64,000 bases of DNA from Roseburia inulinivorans DSM 16841 (GCF_000174195.1 NZ_ACFY01000161.1:1-64000), one strand, 5' to 3'. Counted from the first letter of the stretch, positions 1 through 9,358 are shown. The notes: a model not told the origin generated them from the letters alone. Translations and numbers: made by a program.

Positions 1-37
1 TACGGAATCTGCGACACTACGTCCGTTAAACTCCGGT

Positions 38-769
38 TTACAATGCATAGCAGTCATACCGTATTGCTTTTCCTTTTAATTCATAGGTTGGATTTTTCCC
101 AGCAAGAAACGGGCTTTTCAGCGGGCGTTTTACAATGATCTTGGAAGGCTTTGCCTGAATCGCCGCCTCAAACAATTCGACCTCATCCGAACACGGTGGT
201 TCAAGTTTCTGGATCAATTGCAGTTTTTTATTGATCAGTCCCGATTTTTGTCTGCCTGGAAACATCGGATCAAGATAGATCAGATCGATGTCATCCACAC
301 GGCTTTTTAACTCGTCTACGCTGTTGCCCTCCACAAGCTGCATTCTGGCAGTAATATCTTTCAACTTTGGGTGTTTCTTTGCTCTGCGGAGCGCATCTTT
401 TAACAGAACTGCCACAACCGGGTTCTGTTCGTATAACATCATCTCATACCCACAGGCGGCAAGCAGGAAAGCATCCTCCCCCATACCGGCAGTCGCATCA
501 ATTCCCTTTACATTTGTCTGCGTTGTTTTAGCTGCGCGCACCAGCATTTCATGCGCAAGTCTGCCGTCACTCACTCTGTGCAGCATACCCTCAAAATCGC
601 CCTGATAGCTTAACCCATATCCAATGAGAGAAACTCCTTTTGCATCAAAAAGAACCGTCAGTTCCTCTCCCGGTTTGTCTAAAAGTGTGGTGCCTGTCCG
701 TCTGGCAAATGATTCCGCCATATCCCTCTGCCCGCCTTTTCCAATGCAGGCAACAAATTTACTACTCAT
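38..769 (-). CDS. rsmJ: 16S rRNA (guanine1516-N2)-methyltransferase RsmJ-like
   Basis: Class I SAM-dependent methyltransferase; in the RsmJ family it methylates a guanine of 16S rRNA in the small subunit. The SAM-binding motif I is seen as DATAGMGEDAFLLA at about residues 90-103, and the RsmJ-specific DPMFPGR motif near residue 168 is the catalytic loop. Length of 243 aa fits the family. I start at the ATG at 769 because GGGAG lies about 8 nt upstream; a longer reading from 826 adds 19 residues that do not look like a protein start. Transcribed alone, downstream of GH30 and separated from it by a terminator. The last codons are near the window edge but the stop is present. Confidence 0.85.
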   Translation of the reverse strand: MSSKFVACIGKGGQRDMAESFARRTGTTLLDKPGEELTVLFDAKGVSLIGYGLSYQGDFEGMLHRVSDGRLAHEMLVRAAKTTQTNVKGIDATAGMGEDAFLLAACGYEMMLYEQNPVVAVLLKDALRRAKKHPKLKDITARMQLVEGNSVDELKSRVDDIDLIYLDPMFPGRQKSGLINKKLQLIQKLEPPCSDEVELFEAAIQAKPSKIIVKRPLKSPFLAGKNPTYELKGKAIRYDCYAL

Positions 770-805
770 TCTATTCTCCCGGATCACGATAAAATATAAC
801 GATGA

Positions 806-830
806 AAAATAGAGGTGCATAAGCACCTCT
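806..830 (-). terminator. intrinsic terminator after the GH30 gene
   Basis: Perfect 8-bp stem AGAGGTGC/GCACCTCT (811-818 and 823-830) with a 4-nt loop. Read on the minus strand it is followed by ATTTTTC, so it should end the sugar-operon transcript. Confidence 0.75.
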
Positions 831-868
831 AAATGAATTATAAATATTATAACATGAATGTTCCTGTT

Positions 869-2188
869 TTACCAGCACAACGTCTGGATCGAATGTGCCG
901 GAATTTCCATGTCACATTTCATTCCACTTTCGCAGAACGTAAACGCCTGTGTATCATCCGTACAATTTAACAGAATCATTATTTTTTCGCCATCCGGGTT
1001 CACAAAACCACATGCTTCCACTTTACTTGTAAAACGTGATACAAGCATACGTTTTGCACCTCTTTTGATGAACCGGCTGAAATGTCCAATATAGTAATAA
1101 GACAGTTTTACATCGATCGTATCATTTTTTGTGTCACACATAACCGGCGCATCACAATAATTTTTGACATGATTCGGTCCACCCAGTTCATCCAGATAAA
1201 TATTCCAATCCAGATAGGCATTCATTCCTGCATTGAAATTTCCCAAAATATCATGTGCATACATCTCCGCATGGGCAACCTGATTGTCTGAAGCGAATCT
1301 GGAATACTCTACACACCCCTCGGTAAAAATCAGCTCTTTTTCCGGGAAACGATTCCGCACCTCTGCAAGTGCCTCAAAATGATCACCCGTATACCAGTGG
1401 AACGCGATCCCGTCAATTTTCTTTTCTGCCTCTTCCGTGGAAAGGCTCTCTAATGCGCGATCCAGCACACGTTCCTTATTATGATCCCACACATTAATTT
1501 TCACATCATTATGACCTTCCTGATCTAATGCTGCTCTTAAATAATTACATACATATTCCTGCTCCTCGCTTCCTGTAAACAGGCAGGAATCCCATGTCTG
1601 CGTGGCATTCGGCTCATTCTGCACCGTAAGACGGCTGATCTTAATACCCTCTTTTTCATATTCTGAGACATAACGTGCAACCATTTTTGCCCACATCCCA
1701 TAATATTCTTTTTTCAATTTTCCACCGTGATTCATGTCACCGTTTGTTTTCATAAATGCCGGCGGGCTCCACGGCGAAGCTAAAAAACAAAGGTCCTTTT
1801 CCTTTTTCTGTGCTTCATGTATAAACGGAATGATATATTGTTTATCTCTTTCAATCGAAAATGTCTTTAACTCACTGTCATCCTGATCTTCCACATACGC
1901 ATAATTCCCTAATGCAAAATCACAGCTTTGAACATGCGTGCGGCAGAAATTATACCTGTTTCCCTTTTCTCCGAAATATAGTCCGATCAGTTCTTTTTTC
2001 TTCTCGTCACTCATTCTGGAATAGGTATAGGCTGCTGCTTCTGTAAGTGCTCCACCCATTCCAAGTACTTCCTGATATCTCACTTCCGGGTATGCCTTGA
2101 TGAGGTTCATTTCGATTCTTTCGTCTTTTTCCAGTGTCTTTTCTGTACAGATAAACACCCCGTCTTTATTTGTTGTATAACATTTCAT
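869..2188 (-). CDS. glycoside hydrolase family 30 enzyme
   Basis: Retaining beta-glycosidase of the GH30 (beta-glucosylceramidase / beta-1,6-glucanase / beta-xylosidase) type. A GGALTEAAA segment near residue 45, SPWSPPAFMKTNGDMN near 140, the acid/base Glu in TVQNEP near 193 and the nucleophile Glu in IFTEGCVEY near 290 are all in the family order, with a C-terminal beta-domain. No signal peptide, so it is intracellular and probably acts on oligosaccharides brought in by the adjacent ABC transporter. Start chosen at the ATG at 2188, with TGGAG 9 nt upstream; an earlier ATG at 2203 has no good ribosome site. Last gene of the permease-permease-binding protein-GH30 operon. Substrate cannot be told from sequence alone. 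Confidence 0.9.
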   Translation of the reverse strand: MKCYTTNKDGVFICTEKTLEKDERIEMNLIKAYPEVRYQEVLGMGGALTEAAAYTYSRMSDEKKKELIGLYFGEKGNRYNFCRTHVQSCDFALGNYAYVEDQDDSELKTFSIERDKQYIIPFIHEAQKKEKDLCFLASPWSPPAFMKTNGDMNHGGKLKKEYYGMWAKMVARYVSEYEKEGIKISRLTVQNEPNATQTWDSCLFTGSEEQEYVCNYLRAALDQEGHNDVKINVWDHNKERVLDRALESLSTEEAEKKIDGIAFHWYTGDHFEALAEVRNRFPEKELIFTEGCVEYSRFASDNQVAHAEMYAHDILGNFNAGMNAYLDWNIYLDELGGPNHVKNYCDAPVMCDTKNDTIDVKLSYYYIGHFSRFIKRGAKRMLVSRFTSKVEACGFVNPDGEKIMILLNCTDDTQAFTFCESGMKCDMEIPAHSIQTLCW

Positions 2189-2215
2189 GATTGTGTACTC
2201 CATTTCCAGGTATTT

Positions 2216-2243
2216 ATAAGGGGCCGAAGAAACAGCCCCTTAT
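2216..2243. promoter_or_regulatory. intercistronic hairpin between binding protein and GH30 genes
   Basis: Stem ATAAGGGGC/GCCCCTTAT of 9 bp with a 10-nt loop, placed directly after the binding-protein stop codon. On the minus (operon) strand it is not followed by a T-run, so it more likely protects or attenuates the message than ends it. This is a common way to make more binding protein than downstream product (inference). Confidence 0.5.
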
Positions 2244-2246
2244 TTT

Positions 2247-3896
2247 TTACATTCCTAATTTTTCAGCGTTGGCAGCCATTTTTTCATTTCTTACTTTCAC
2301 AATTGCATCCCAGTCATTTTCTTCGCGGAACTGTCTGTAAGATTCTAAAATACTGTCAAATTCTGCATCGTCGTTTGCGCGGATCATTCCGACAAGTGTA
2401 GTAGCCCAATTCGTTTTTATCGCACTGTATGCACGTGCCTCTGCGCTTCCTGTCTCCGGATCTGTATTCTCCAAAATAAAGTGCGGATATAATTTTCCGA
2501 TTCCCCATTCCTGCATCTGTTTGATAGAATCCGGGTAAGCATCATCGCTGAGTGATTTATAACGGTCATGTCCGAATGGAATAAATTCTCCAAGACGCAT
2601 TTCCTTTTTAAATCTGTCGTTATCGTTCGCCTGTAACTCTTTTGCTGCATCTGTCAGTTCATATTTGCCATCTGCGTTAATGGTGTAGGTTTCCCCTTCC
2701 ACACCGTAATTGGTCAGGATCTGACCTTCATCACTTAATAAATAGGTATATAACTGAATTGCTTTTGCCGGATCTTTACAGGTTTTCGATACATAGGTGA
2801 TCATCCATCCACTGATACCAGCCTGATTTAACTTTGGTTCATAACCTGCGGTGCTCTTTGGTCCATCAATTGCGATATATGCCGCATCTGGATTGGATGT
2901 TGCAAACGTTGTTAAAAATCCTGCCTGCTGTGGAGTTCCATCCATCATAATACATGCGTATTTTCCAATACTCTCTTTTTCCTGCCATGCAGTATTATCA
3001 TCCGTAAAGCTGTCGTCACTGATACATCCGTTTTTATATGCCTGATTCAAAGTTTTGATCCAGGAAAGATAATCTTCATCCATATTCCTGTCATAGAATG
3101 TATTATCATCATTTACAATCGGTGTACCCAGAAAATCCTGTAATGTATCTCCAAGAGAACTTGTTCCATCCGTCTCAAAATTATTGAATCCAAGTGGGAT
3201 TAAATCCGGGAACTGCTCCTTGATCTGATTTAAAACATCCAGAAATTCTTCCTGTGTGCCCATTGAAGGTTTTCCCAGCGCTTCGTATACATCATTTCGA
3301 ATTACAAATGCAGTTTTCGCATATATCTCTCCGCTGTCATAATCTTCCTGCGTATTGGAGTAACCCGGATAACCATATGTCTTTCCGTCATCCATAGCAA
3401 ACCAGCTTAATGTCTGGGCGGAGGCAACTTTGTAAAAATATGGATCATAATTGTCTGCCAGATCCTGCAATGCATATGCCCAGGTATCCGCTTTCTGTGC
3501 CACACTTGAGCTGGCATCGAAAATGGTAATGATGTCCGGCATATCTCCTCCTGCAAAAAATGTATTTAACTTTGTATCATCACCGACAACAAAATCAATA
3601 TTGACATTCATGTCCTTCTGGATCTGTTTTGTGACAACATCATTTCCCCATTCTGTATTCCACCAATCTGCGTTGACATACCAGGTAAGCGTTGTATCCT
3701 CTTTTGTATCAAGTTTCCATGCAGGCGTATCAGCATCTAATGTATAGCGTCCACTTTCCACAACGCCATCCTCACCTGTCTGAACCATTGCAGTGTCTTT
3801 GCTTTCGCTGCTCTCTCCGCATCCAGCCAGCATACCGGCTGTCATCATTGCTGCCATTCCCAGGCATACCCCTTTTTTCCACATCTGATTTTTCAT
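2247..3896 (-). CDS. ABC transporter sugar-binding lipoprotein (family 1)
   Basis: Extracellular solute-binding protein of the large (~550 aa) LplA-like type used with YtrP/YtcP-like permeases for complex carbohydrates. A lipoprotein signal is clear: basic start, hydrophobic stretch, lipobox LAGC at about residues 23-26. Start taken at ATG 3896 because AAGGAG lies 9 nt upstream; an in-frame ATG six codons earlier overlaps the ribosome site. Follows the two permease genes and precedes GH30, so it should capture the GH30 substrate or its precursor. No ATPase is encoded here; such systems usually share an MsmK-type ATPase encoded elsewhere (family knowledge). Confidence 0.9.
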   Translation of the reverse strand: MKNQMWKKGVCLGMAAMMTAGMLAGCGESSESKDTAMVQTGEDGVVESGRYTLDADTPAWKLDTKEDTTLTWYVNADWWNTEWGNDVVTKQIQKDMNVNIDFVVGDDTKLNTFFAGGDMPDIITIFDASSSVAQKADTWAYALQDLADNYDPYFYKVASAQTLSWFAMDDGKTYGYPGYSNTQEDYDSGEIYAKTAFVIRNDVYEALGKPSMGTQEEFLDVLNQIKEQFPDLIPLGFNNFETDGTSSLGDTLQDFLGTPIVNDDNTFYDRNMDEDYLSWIKTLNQAYKNGCISDDSFTDDNTAWQEKESIGKYACIMMDGTPQQAGFLTTFATSNPDAAYIAIDGPKSTAGYEPKLNQAGISGWMITYVSKTCKDPAKAIQLYTYLLSDEGQILTNYGVEGETYTINADGKYELTDAAKELQANDNDRFKKEMRLGEFIPFGHDRYKSLSDDAYPDSIKQMQEWGIGKLYPHFILENTDPETGSAEARAYSAIKTNWATTLVGMIRANDDAEFDSILESYRQFREENDWDAIVKVRNEKMAANAEKLGM

Positions 3897-3916
3897 CACT
3901 TTTCTCTCCTTCATTT

Positions 3917-4791
3917 TTATTCTTTCACTGCTCCAAGCATCATACCTGAAACAAAATGTTTTTGAAGTAACGGATAAATAATAATAATCGGGACCGTTGT
4001 TACTACAATTGTCGCCAACTGTATTCCTTTGGATGTTGTCGATAGTGCAACATTTCCGATACTGTTCATGCTTTGTGCCTGCTGTTGCACAATGATCTCA
4101 TAAAGCTTCATCTGAACCGGATATAAGTCTTTATTTGTCATATATAATTTTGCAGTCATAAAGTCATTCCACTGATACACACCGTTAAATAATGCAATGG
4201 TCGCCAGTGCCGGTTTTGAAAGCGGCATTGCAATCGACAAAAATATTTTCCAAACTCCCGCACCATCGATCTGTGCTGATTCTTCCAGCGAAGCCGGTAT
4301 CTGCCGGAAGAAATTCATCAGGATTACCACGTCATAATAACTGAAAAGCTGTGGCAGTATGTACACCATAAAGTTATTTAACAGCCCTAACTGCTTCATT
4401 AACAGGTAAGTTGGAATCATTCCGCCCGAAAAAAACATCGTGATAATTCCCATTACCGTATATAGTTTTCTTCCTCTTAAATCCTTTTTGCTAAGTGCAA
4501 AAGCCACCATTGCACAGAAGAAAACATGTGTGACCACGCCGATAACCGTCTTTGCCACGGAAATAAAGAACGCCTTCCAGATAGAAGTATCTTTAAATAC
4601 CGCGCGGTAATTGTCTAAAGACCATTCTTTCGGGAAGAAAATAAATCCTCCCTCCGCCAATGCCGTACTTCCTGAAAAAGAAGATGCCAGCACATTTAAA
4701 AGCGGTACTAAAATAATAATTGTGATAAGCAGAATGACCGTGACATTCACGAAGTCAAAAATTCTGTCTCCTGTAAATTTTTTGTTTTCAT
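3917..4791 (-). CDS. carbohydrate ABC permease, YtcP/LplC-like (N-terminal homopolymer frameshift)
   Basis: Inner-membrane permease with about six hydrophobic segments and the EAA loop (EESAQIDGAGVWKIF near residue 190). The uninterrupted frame begins only at a GTG at 4750 lacking a ribosome site. The expected start, ATG at 4791, has GGAGA 6-10 nt upstream and lies 10 nt after the upstream stop, but its frame ends after 14 codons. Adding one A to the A6 run (T6 on the plus strand, 4778-4783) joins them and gives a normal N-terminus (MKTKKFTGDRIFDFVNV), 291 aa. I therefore annotate the restored gene. Either the assembly is one A short or the gene is phase-shifted. Partner of the LplB-like permease upstream. 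Confidence 0.8.
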
Positions 4792-4801
4792 ACTTTTTCT
4801 C

Positions 4802-5755
4802 CTATAAAACTGATTCCTCATTGATTTTTCCGGTAATCTTATTCGCCGTCACAAGCAGGATAACGGAGACAACCGATACTCCAAGCCCAACTGCTGTTGC
4901 ATAGGAAAAATCGCCCTGCGTCATACCCATCCGGTACACATAAGAATCAATGACTTCTGCTTTTGCCTGATTCTGTGAGTTCATTAAAACAAGTGTCTGA
5001 TCCAGATTGGACTTTAATAATCCACTGATCGTCAGGATAAAATTTAAGCTGATAATCGTTTTCATAAGAGGCAGCGTAATACTTGTAATCTGTCTGAGTC
5101 TGCCTGCACCGTCGATTCTTGCCGCTTCGTAATAGGTCGGATCAATCCCCGCCATCGTTGCAAGATAGAGCACTGTTCCCCATCCAGCTTCTTTCCACGT
5201 ATCAGACAGAGATGCGATCCACCAGTATTTCCCGGAATCCAGTAAAAAGTTTGTCGGATTGTCTACCAGTCCCACTGCCATCAGTATCTGATTTAACAGT
5301 CCTGTGGTAGAAAGCCAGTTAATGATCATACCACCCAAAACAATCCACGAAAGAAAGTGTGGCAGATAAGAGATTGTCTGGATAATTCTTTTAAATGGGC
5401 CATCCCTTAATTCATAAATCATAATGGAAAGTATAATTGGCGTTGTGAATCCGATCAAAAGTTTCAGGAAGCTGATCCCAAGCGTGTTAATGACCGACTG
5501 CCAAAAATATTTATCCGTTGCAACGATTTTGAAATTAGCCCATCCAACCCATTTTGCCGAATCGATCGTATCGATGACCGTGTAGCTTTTAAACGCAATG
5601 GTCAATCCATAAATTGGCATATAGCAAAAGATAATCATAAAGATAATCCCCGGTATTACCATCATCTGCAATGGTAATTGTCTGCGGTAATCTTTCACAA
5701 ACAATTTTGCTTTTTCTACCAGTGATTGTTTTTTCTTTTTCTCTTTGTTCTTCAT
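4802..5755 (-). CDS. carbohydrate ABC permease, YtrP/LplB-like
   Basis: Permease of the binding-protein-dependent sugar transporter family: six predicted membrane segments, first at about residues 35-60, and an EAA loop (YEAARIDGAGRLRQI near 215). Lysine-rich cytoplasmic N-terminus. Start is the ATG at 5755; GGGAG is about 11 nt upstream, and a TTG six codons earlier lies inside that site. First gene of the operon that runs on through the YtcP-like permease, the binding lipoprotein and GH30. Expression probably depends on the promoter at 5804-5832 and on the AraC regulator encoded across the divergent region. Confidence 0.88.
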   Translation of the reverse strand: MKNKEKKKKQSLVEKAKLFVKDYRRQLPLQMMVIPGIIFMIIFCYMPIYGLTIAFKSYTVIDTIDSAKWVGWANFKIVATDKYFWQSVINTLGISFLKLLIGFTTPIILSIMIYELRDGPFKRIIQTISYLPHFLSWIVLGGMIINWLSTTGLLNQILMAVGLVDNPTNFLLDSGKYWWIASLSDTWKEAGWGTVLYLATMAGIDPTYYEAARIDGAGRLRQITSITLPLMKTIISLNFILTISGLLKSNLDQTLVLMNSQNQAKAEVIDSYVYRMGMTQGDFSYATAVGLGVSVVSVILLVTANKITGKINEESVL

Positions 5756-5803
5756 TGTATTCAACTCTCCCAAGCGCTTATTTCTTACTTATTTGTGTAA
5801 TAA

Positions 5804-5832
5804 ATGATAACATTCGCACTTGCTTGTCACAA
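5804..5832 (-). promoter_or_regulatory. sigma-A-type promoter of the sugar operon with overlapping palindrome
   Basis: On the minus strand TTGTGA (-35, 5827-5832) and TATCAT (-10, 5804-5809) are 17 nt apart, about 50 nt before the first start codon. A perfect 13-nt palindrome GCTTGTCACAAGC (5822-5834) covers the -35 box and is a candidate operator for the AraC regulator or a repressor (inference). Confidence 0.5.
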
Positions 5833-5922
5833 GCGCATATCTTGTCTTCGAATAGGTCAATATTGCTTTTTCTTGTGAGTCATGATAGGATGATATCAAG
5901 ATGCAAAATTCTGTTTTTGCAA

Positions 5923-5930
5923 TTTTTTAA
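5923..5930. repeat. left target-site duplication of the ISL3 element
   Basis: TTTTTTAA immediately before the left inverted repeat; the identical 8-mer follows the right inverted repeat at 7461-7468. Eight bp is the usual ISL3-family duplication length. Confidence 0.85.
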
Positions 5931-5992
5931 GAGGCTTCTGGCATAATGGTGGAAGCCTAACACCATAAATTAACAACAACATATTGAAAAAA

Positions 5993-6071
5993 CCACTTGT
6001 GTCCTTTAATGTATTAACTGCGAAGAAAAACACAAAAGGAGTATTCACAAGTGGCTTCAGTTAATACATTA
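5993..6071 (+). promoter_or_regulatory. two interlocking inverted repeats over the transposase start
   Basis: Arm A CCACTTGTG (5993-6001) pairs with A' CACAAGTGG (6046-6054); arm B TAATGTATTAACTG (6007-6020) pairs with B' CAGTTAATACATTA (6058-6071). Order is A-B-A'-B', so the two stems cannot nest and would be alternative folds or a pseudoknot. A' includes the GTG start codon, so folding in the mRNA could limit transposase translation (inference). Confidence 0.5.
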
Positions 6072-7403
6072 TGCAAAAGTGTCCCTAATGTCAAGAACAC
6101 AGTTATAAAAAATTGTAATCTTTACTCTGATAAGAATGGAGTTAAACATATTCGTATCCAAGCAAGACCTAATAAATGGCACGAGAACGACTGCCCATTC
6201 TGCCATAAATCATGCCCTGTTTATGATAAACATTCCAGCAGACCAACTATCTGGAGAGGTCTGGACTGGGGTGGTATTCTGGTCGAAGTTGAATACCAGA
6301 CTCATCGGCTCATCTGCCCTGAACATGGGGTATATGTTGCCGAAGTTCCATGGGCATATCCATGTAGTAGATTTACCAAGGATTTCGACCTTACCGCTGC
6401 ATGGTTTGCATCCTATCTTCCAAGAAGTACCACATCATACTTCATGAGAGTGGACTGGGAAACTGTAGGCCGCTGTGTCAATCGCGCTCTTCACGATTTA
6501 CAACCAGAGCGTTCAAGAAGACTTGATGGCCTGGTTAATATCGGCATTGATGAGACCAGTTATAAAAAGGGTCACAAGTACATCACAGTGATCGTTAATC
6601 ACGATACTAACACGGTTGTATGGGCATCGGAAGGTCATGGTAAATCTGTCCTTGAAAAATTTTATAAACAGCTGACCCCGGAGCAACTGTCCAGTATCAA
6701 GGTTGTTACTGGCGATGGTGCCAAATGGATCACAGAGTGTGTAAATGAATACACTCCTGGCTGTGCACGCTGCGTTGATCCCTTTCACGTAGTCGAGTGG
6801 GCTATGACAGCTCTGGATGAAGTCAGAAAAGATATCTGGCATGATGCTTACAGTGAATATAAGCAGGTCAAAAAAGATAATCCACGTGGCAAAGGCCGTC
6901 CTAAAAAAGATGCTCCTGGGCTTGCTATTGTTAAAGCAGCAAAAGCTAAGGCAGATGAGATAAAAGGCTCTGCTTACGCATTAGGAAAAGCCCCGGAGCA
7001 TCTCAGTGAAAAGCAACAGTTGCGTGTTAATTTGATCGCCTCGCAAAATCCTCGTCTATACCGAGCATATCTGCTTAAAGAACAGCTCCGGTTATTACTA
7101 AAGCTTACAAACGTAGATGAAGCTGAGGACGAACTCAAACGCTGGCTGTGGAAAGCCAGCCACAGCAGGATACCTGCATTTAAAGAATTATATCAGAAGA
7201 TCAGGCGCCACAAGACGCATATCTTAAATACAATCCGTTATGGTATGAGTAATGCCAGGATTGAAGCAACTAATAACAAGATTAAGCTCATTATCCGTAA
7301 AGCTTATGGCTTCAGAAACATACAAAATATGCTTGATATGGTGTACCTTGTATGCTCTGATATACGCATTCCACTTCCTAACCGAAAGTTGAATGCCGCT
7401 TAA
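6051..7403 (+). CDS. ISL3-family transposase
   Basis: DDE transposase, 450 aa. N-terminal zinc-ribbon-like cysteines (CPFCHKSCP near residue 35 and CPEHG near 84) and the ISL3 catalytic core: Asp in NIGIDETSYKKGH near 162, Asp in VTGDGAKW near 222, and Glu in NARIEATNNKIK near 407. Starts at GTG 6051 with AAAGGAG (6035-6041) 9 nt upstream. Full length and intact, so probably active. Confidence 0.93.
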   Translation: MASVNTLCKSVPNVKNTVIKNCNLYSDKNGVKHIRIQARPNKWHENDCPFCHKSCPVYDKHSSRPTIWRGLDWGGILVEVEYQTHRLICPEHGVYVAEVPWAYPCSRFTKDFDLTAAWFASYLPRSTTSYFMRVDWETVGRCVNRALHDLQPERSRRLDGLVNIGIDETSYKKGHKYITVIVNHDTNTVVWASEGHGKSVLEKFYKQLTPEQLSSIKVVTGDGAKWITECVNEYTPGCARCVDPFHVVEWAMTALDEVRKDIWHDAYSEYKQVKKDNPRGKGRPKKDAPGLAIVKAAKAKADEIKGSAYALGKAPEHLSEKQQLRVNLIASQNPRLYRAYLLKEQLRLLLKLTNVDEAEDELKRWLWKASHSRIPAFKELYQKIRRHKTHILNTIRYGMSNARIEATNNKIKLIIRKAYGFRNIQNMLDMVYLVCSDIRIPLPNRKLNAA

Positions 7404-7460
7404 TCTAGATAAACACTGGGGTTGTGGCGGTTTTTAACCCACCATTACCCCTGAAGAGCC

Positions 7461-7468
7461 TTTTTTAA
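7461..7468. repeat. right target-site duplication of the ISL3 element
   Basis: TTTTTTAA directly after the right inverted repeat, identical to 5923-5930. Confidence 0.85.
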
Positions 7469-7488
7469 TATAAAAATGGAGAAGATTT

Positions 7489-8351
7489 ATGAGCAATTTA
7501 AGAACGGAGCAGCCTGTTTTCGAGACAGACCGTATTACAGATGGTTTTGATATTTTTTTCTGGGTATTTAATGACGCCAGCAGTTTTGTTGCCACACACT
7601 GGCATACTGCCATCGAGATTATGTATATTATAGACGGAGAGGTCGATGTTATGATGAATCAGCAGACGGTCATTTTAAAACCCGGAGATGTTTTTCTGAT
7701 CGATTCAAGGCTTCCTCACTCCACAAAATCAGTTCACGGAAATCATGCAGTATTAATTCAGCTTCCTTATGAATTTTCAAAAAAATATATCCCCGATGTC
7801 GATTCCTTTATTTTTGGTTTTGACTGCCACACTGATAATGCCATTTTACGCACCAAAATTGATTCTTTAATCGATGTCATTCAAAAAATGAGAATTGTAT
7901 ATGAAATTCAACCAAAAGGTGCTTTGCTGCGGTTTAACAGTCTTCTTTTTGAAATGCTTTATCTGCTCTACCACAGTTTTTCGAGGGAAGTGGAATCCTC
8001 CCAGTTCAAAAAAGATGTCAAAAATTTTGTGCGTTTAGAACCTGTTTTAGAATACACAAAAAAGCATTACAATACACCGATCACCCTTTCCGAGATTTCG
8101 CAGATCGCATGTTTTCAGGAAGAATATTTCTGTCATTATTTCAAAAAAATATGGGAGTGACTTATTTCCAATACTTAAATGAAATAAGACTCTCCCATAT
8201 TTACCGTGATCTCACCTCCACAGACCTTCCTCTGAAAGTTCTGTTAGAGAAGCATGGTTTTACGAATTATAAATTATTCCGAAAAATGTTTTATGAGCAG
8301 TTTGCAACCACTCCCGGTGAATACCGTAAAAATGCCGCTGTATCCGATTAA
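7489..8351 (+). pseudogene. AraC-family transcriptional regulator, frameshifted in an A7 run
   Basis: Cupin sensor domain (HWHTAIEIMYIIDGE near residue 41, then LKPGDVFLIDSRLPHS) followed by two AraC helix-turn-helix units. The first frame stops at 8160 inside the first HTH; the second runs 8109-8351. One extra A in the A7 tract at 8143-8149 gives a continuous 287-aa protein whose join (FKKNMGVTYFQYLNEIRL) is exactly what the family shows. Ribosome site GGAGAAG is 6 nt before ATG 7489. It is divergent from the sugar transporter operon and so is its likely activator. Its native promoter is displaced by the ISL3 element. Its stop codon overlaps that of the convergent glucokinase gene (TTAA). 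Real loss of function or assembly error cannot be told apart here. Confidence 0.82.
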
Positions 8352-9286
8352 TCCAGTAACATCTCTACACATCCGTACATACCAGCATCATTGCCAAGTC
8401 CTGCCAATGCAAACTTTGTTTCACGGCATGCCATGAATGATGTCTCAACAAAGTGTTTTTTGATGTTATCTAATAAGATATCGCCTGCTTTGGAAACTCC
8501 TCCACCGATCACGATAATCTCCGGGTTTACCACACATGCAATATTAGAAAGGGTGGAGCCTAAAATTTCACATACTTCATCTACCAGTCCGATTGCAATT
8601 GCATCTCCTGCTTTTGCTGCGTCAAAGACATCTTTTGCAGTCAGGTTTGGAATTTCACGAATGCTTGTCTCCTCGGTAGATTTTGCAAGTTTTCTCTTTG
8701 CGAGACGAACGATTCCTGTCGCGGAAGTATACTGCTCTAAACATCCATACTGTCCACAGTTACAAGCTTCGATCTCATCATTGTTCACGGTGATATGTCC
8801 GATCTCTCCGCCGGCTCCGTTAAATCCTGCAACTACCTTTCCGTCTACGATGATTCCACCGCCGACACCAGTTCCAAGTGTTACCATAATGACATCCTTA
8901 GAGCCCTTTGCTCCACCCTGCCACATTTCACCTAAAGCGGCAACGTTTGCATCATTTCCGACTTTGATTTTTAATCCGGTAAGGTTGCCTAACTCTTCTG
9001 CAACGTTTACCACGCCCCAGCCAAGATTTACACAGCGGTGTACCACGCCCTGGCTGTCAACCGGTCCCGGAACTCCGATTCCGATTCCCTGCACATCATC
9101 CTTGCTGATTGCTTCCTGTGCCAGCTTGTTGTCCACTGCCTTTGCGACATCGGAAAGGATCGACTCACCATTATTTTCTGTATTGGTCTTAATTTCCCAT
9201 TTGTCTAATAGTGTTCCGTTTGTGTCAAAAAATCCGATCTTACAGGTTGTACCCCCGATATCAACTCCAAATGCGTATTTCTTCAT
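8348..9286 (-). CDS. glcK: ROK-family glucokinase
   Basis: Cytoplasmic ATP-dependent sugar kinase, 312 aa, expected to make glucose-6-phosphate. ATP-phosphate loop VDIGGTTCKIGFF at about residues 8-20; the ROK signature with GHITV and the zinc site CNCGQYGCLEQY near 175; catalytic Asp in VGNDANVAALGE near 105. Tail-to-tail with the AraC gene, sharing stop-codon bases, with no terminator between them. A cre-like site lies upstream. Suits the phosphorylation of glucose released by GH30, though this kinase is also a general housekeeping enzyme. Confidence 0.92.
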   Translation of the reverse strand: MKKYAFGVDIGGTTCKIGFFDTNGTLLDKWEIKTNTENNGESILSDVAKAVDNKLAQEAISKDDVQGIGIGVPGPVDSQGVVHRCVNLGWGVVNVAEELGNLTGLKIKVGNDANVAALGEMWQGGAKGSKDVIMVTLGTGVGGGIIVDGKVVAGFNGAGGEIGHITVNNDEIEACNCGQYGCLEQYTSATGIVRLAKRKLAKSTEETSIREIPNLTAKDVFDAAKAGDAIAIGLVDEVCEILGSTLSNIACVVNPEIIVIGGGVSKAGDILLDNIKKHFVETSFMACRETKFALAGLGNDAGMYGCVEMLLD

Positions 9287-9358
9287 GATTTTTCTCCCTG
9301 ATTTCCCTATATTTTCTGCGTCTATGTACCCACCATAGTTTCGCTTGCATTATCTTTA

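Larger units (their letters stand above)
5931..7460 (+). mobile_element. ISL3-family insertion sequence
   Basis: 1,530-bp element. Imperfect terminal inverted repeats of 22 bp (5931-5952 and 7439-7460) match at 16 positions and share the inner block TAATGGTGG. It is flanked by perfect 8-bp repeats TTTTTTAA and contains one transposase gene. The intact duplication suggests a recent, simple insertion. Rejoining the flanks leaves an original divergent spacer of about 195 bp between the sugar permease operon and the AraC regulator; the element landed about 20 bp before the regulator start codon and cut off its native promoter. Confidence 0.92.

Noticed and set aside
8391-9338. 315-codon open frame opposite glucokinase
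   Set aside because: Shadow of the glcK codon pattern; Ser/Thr/Pro-rich, with no start signal.
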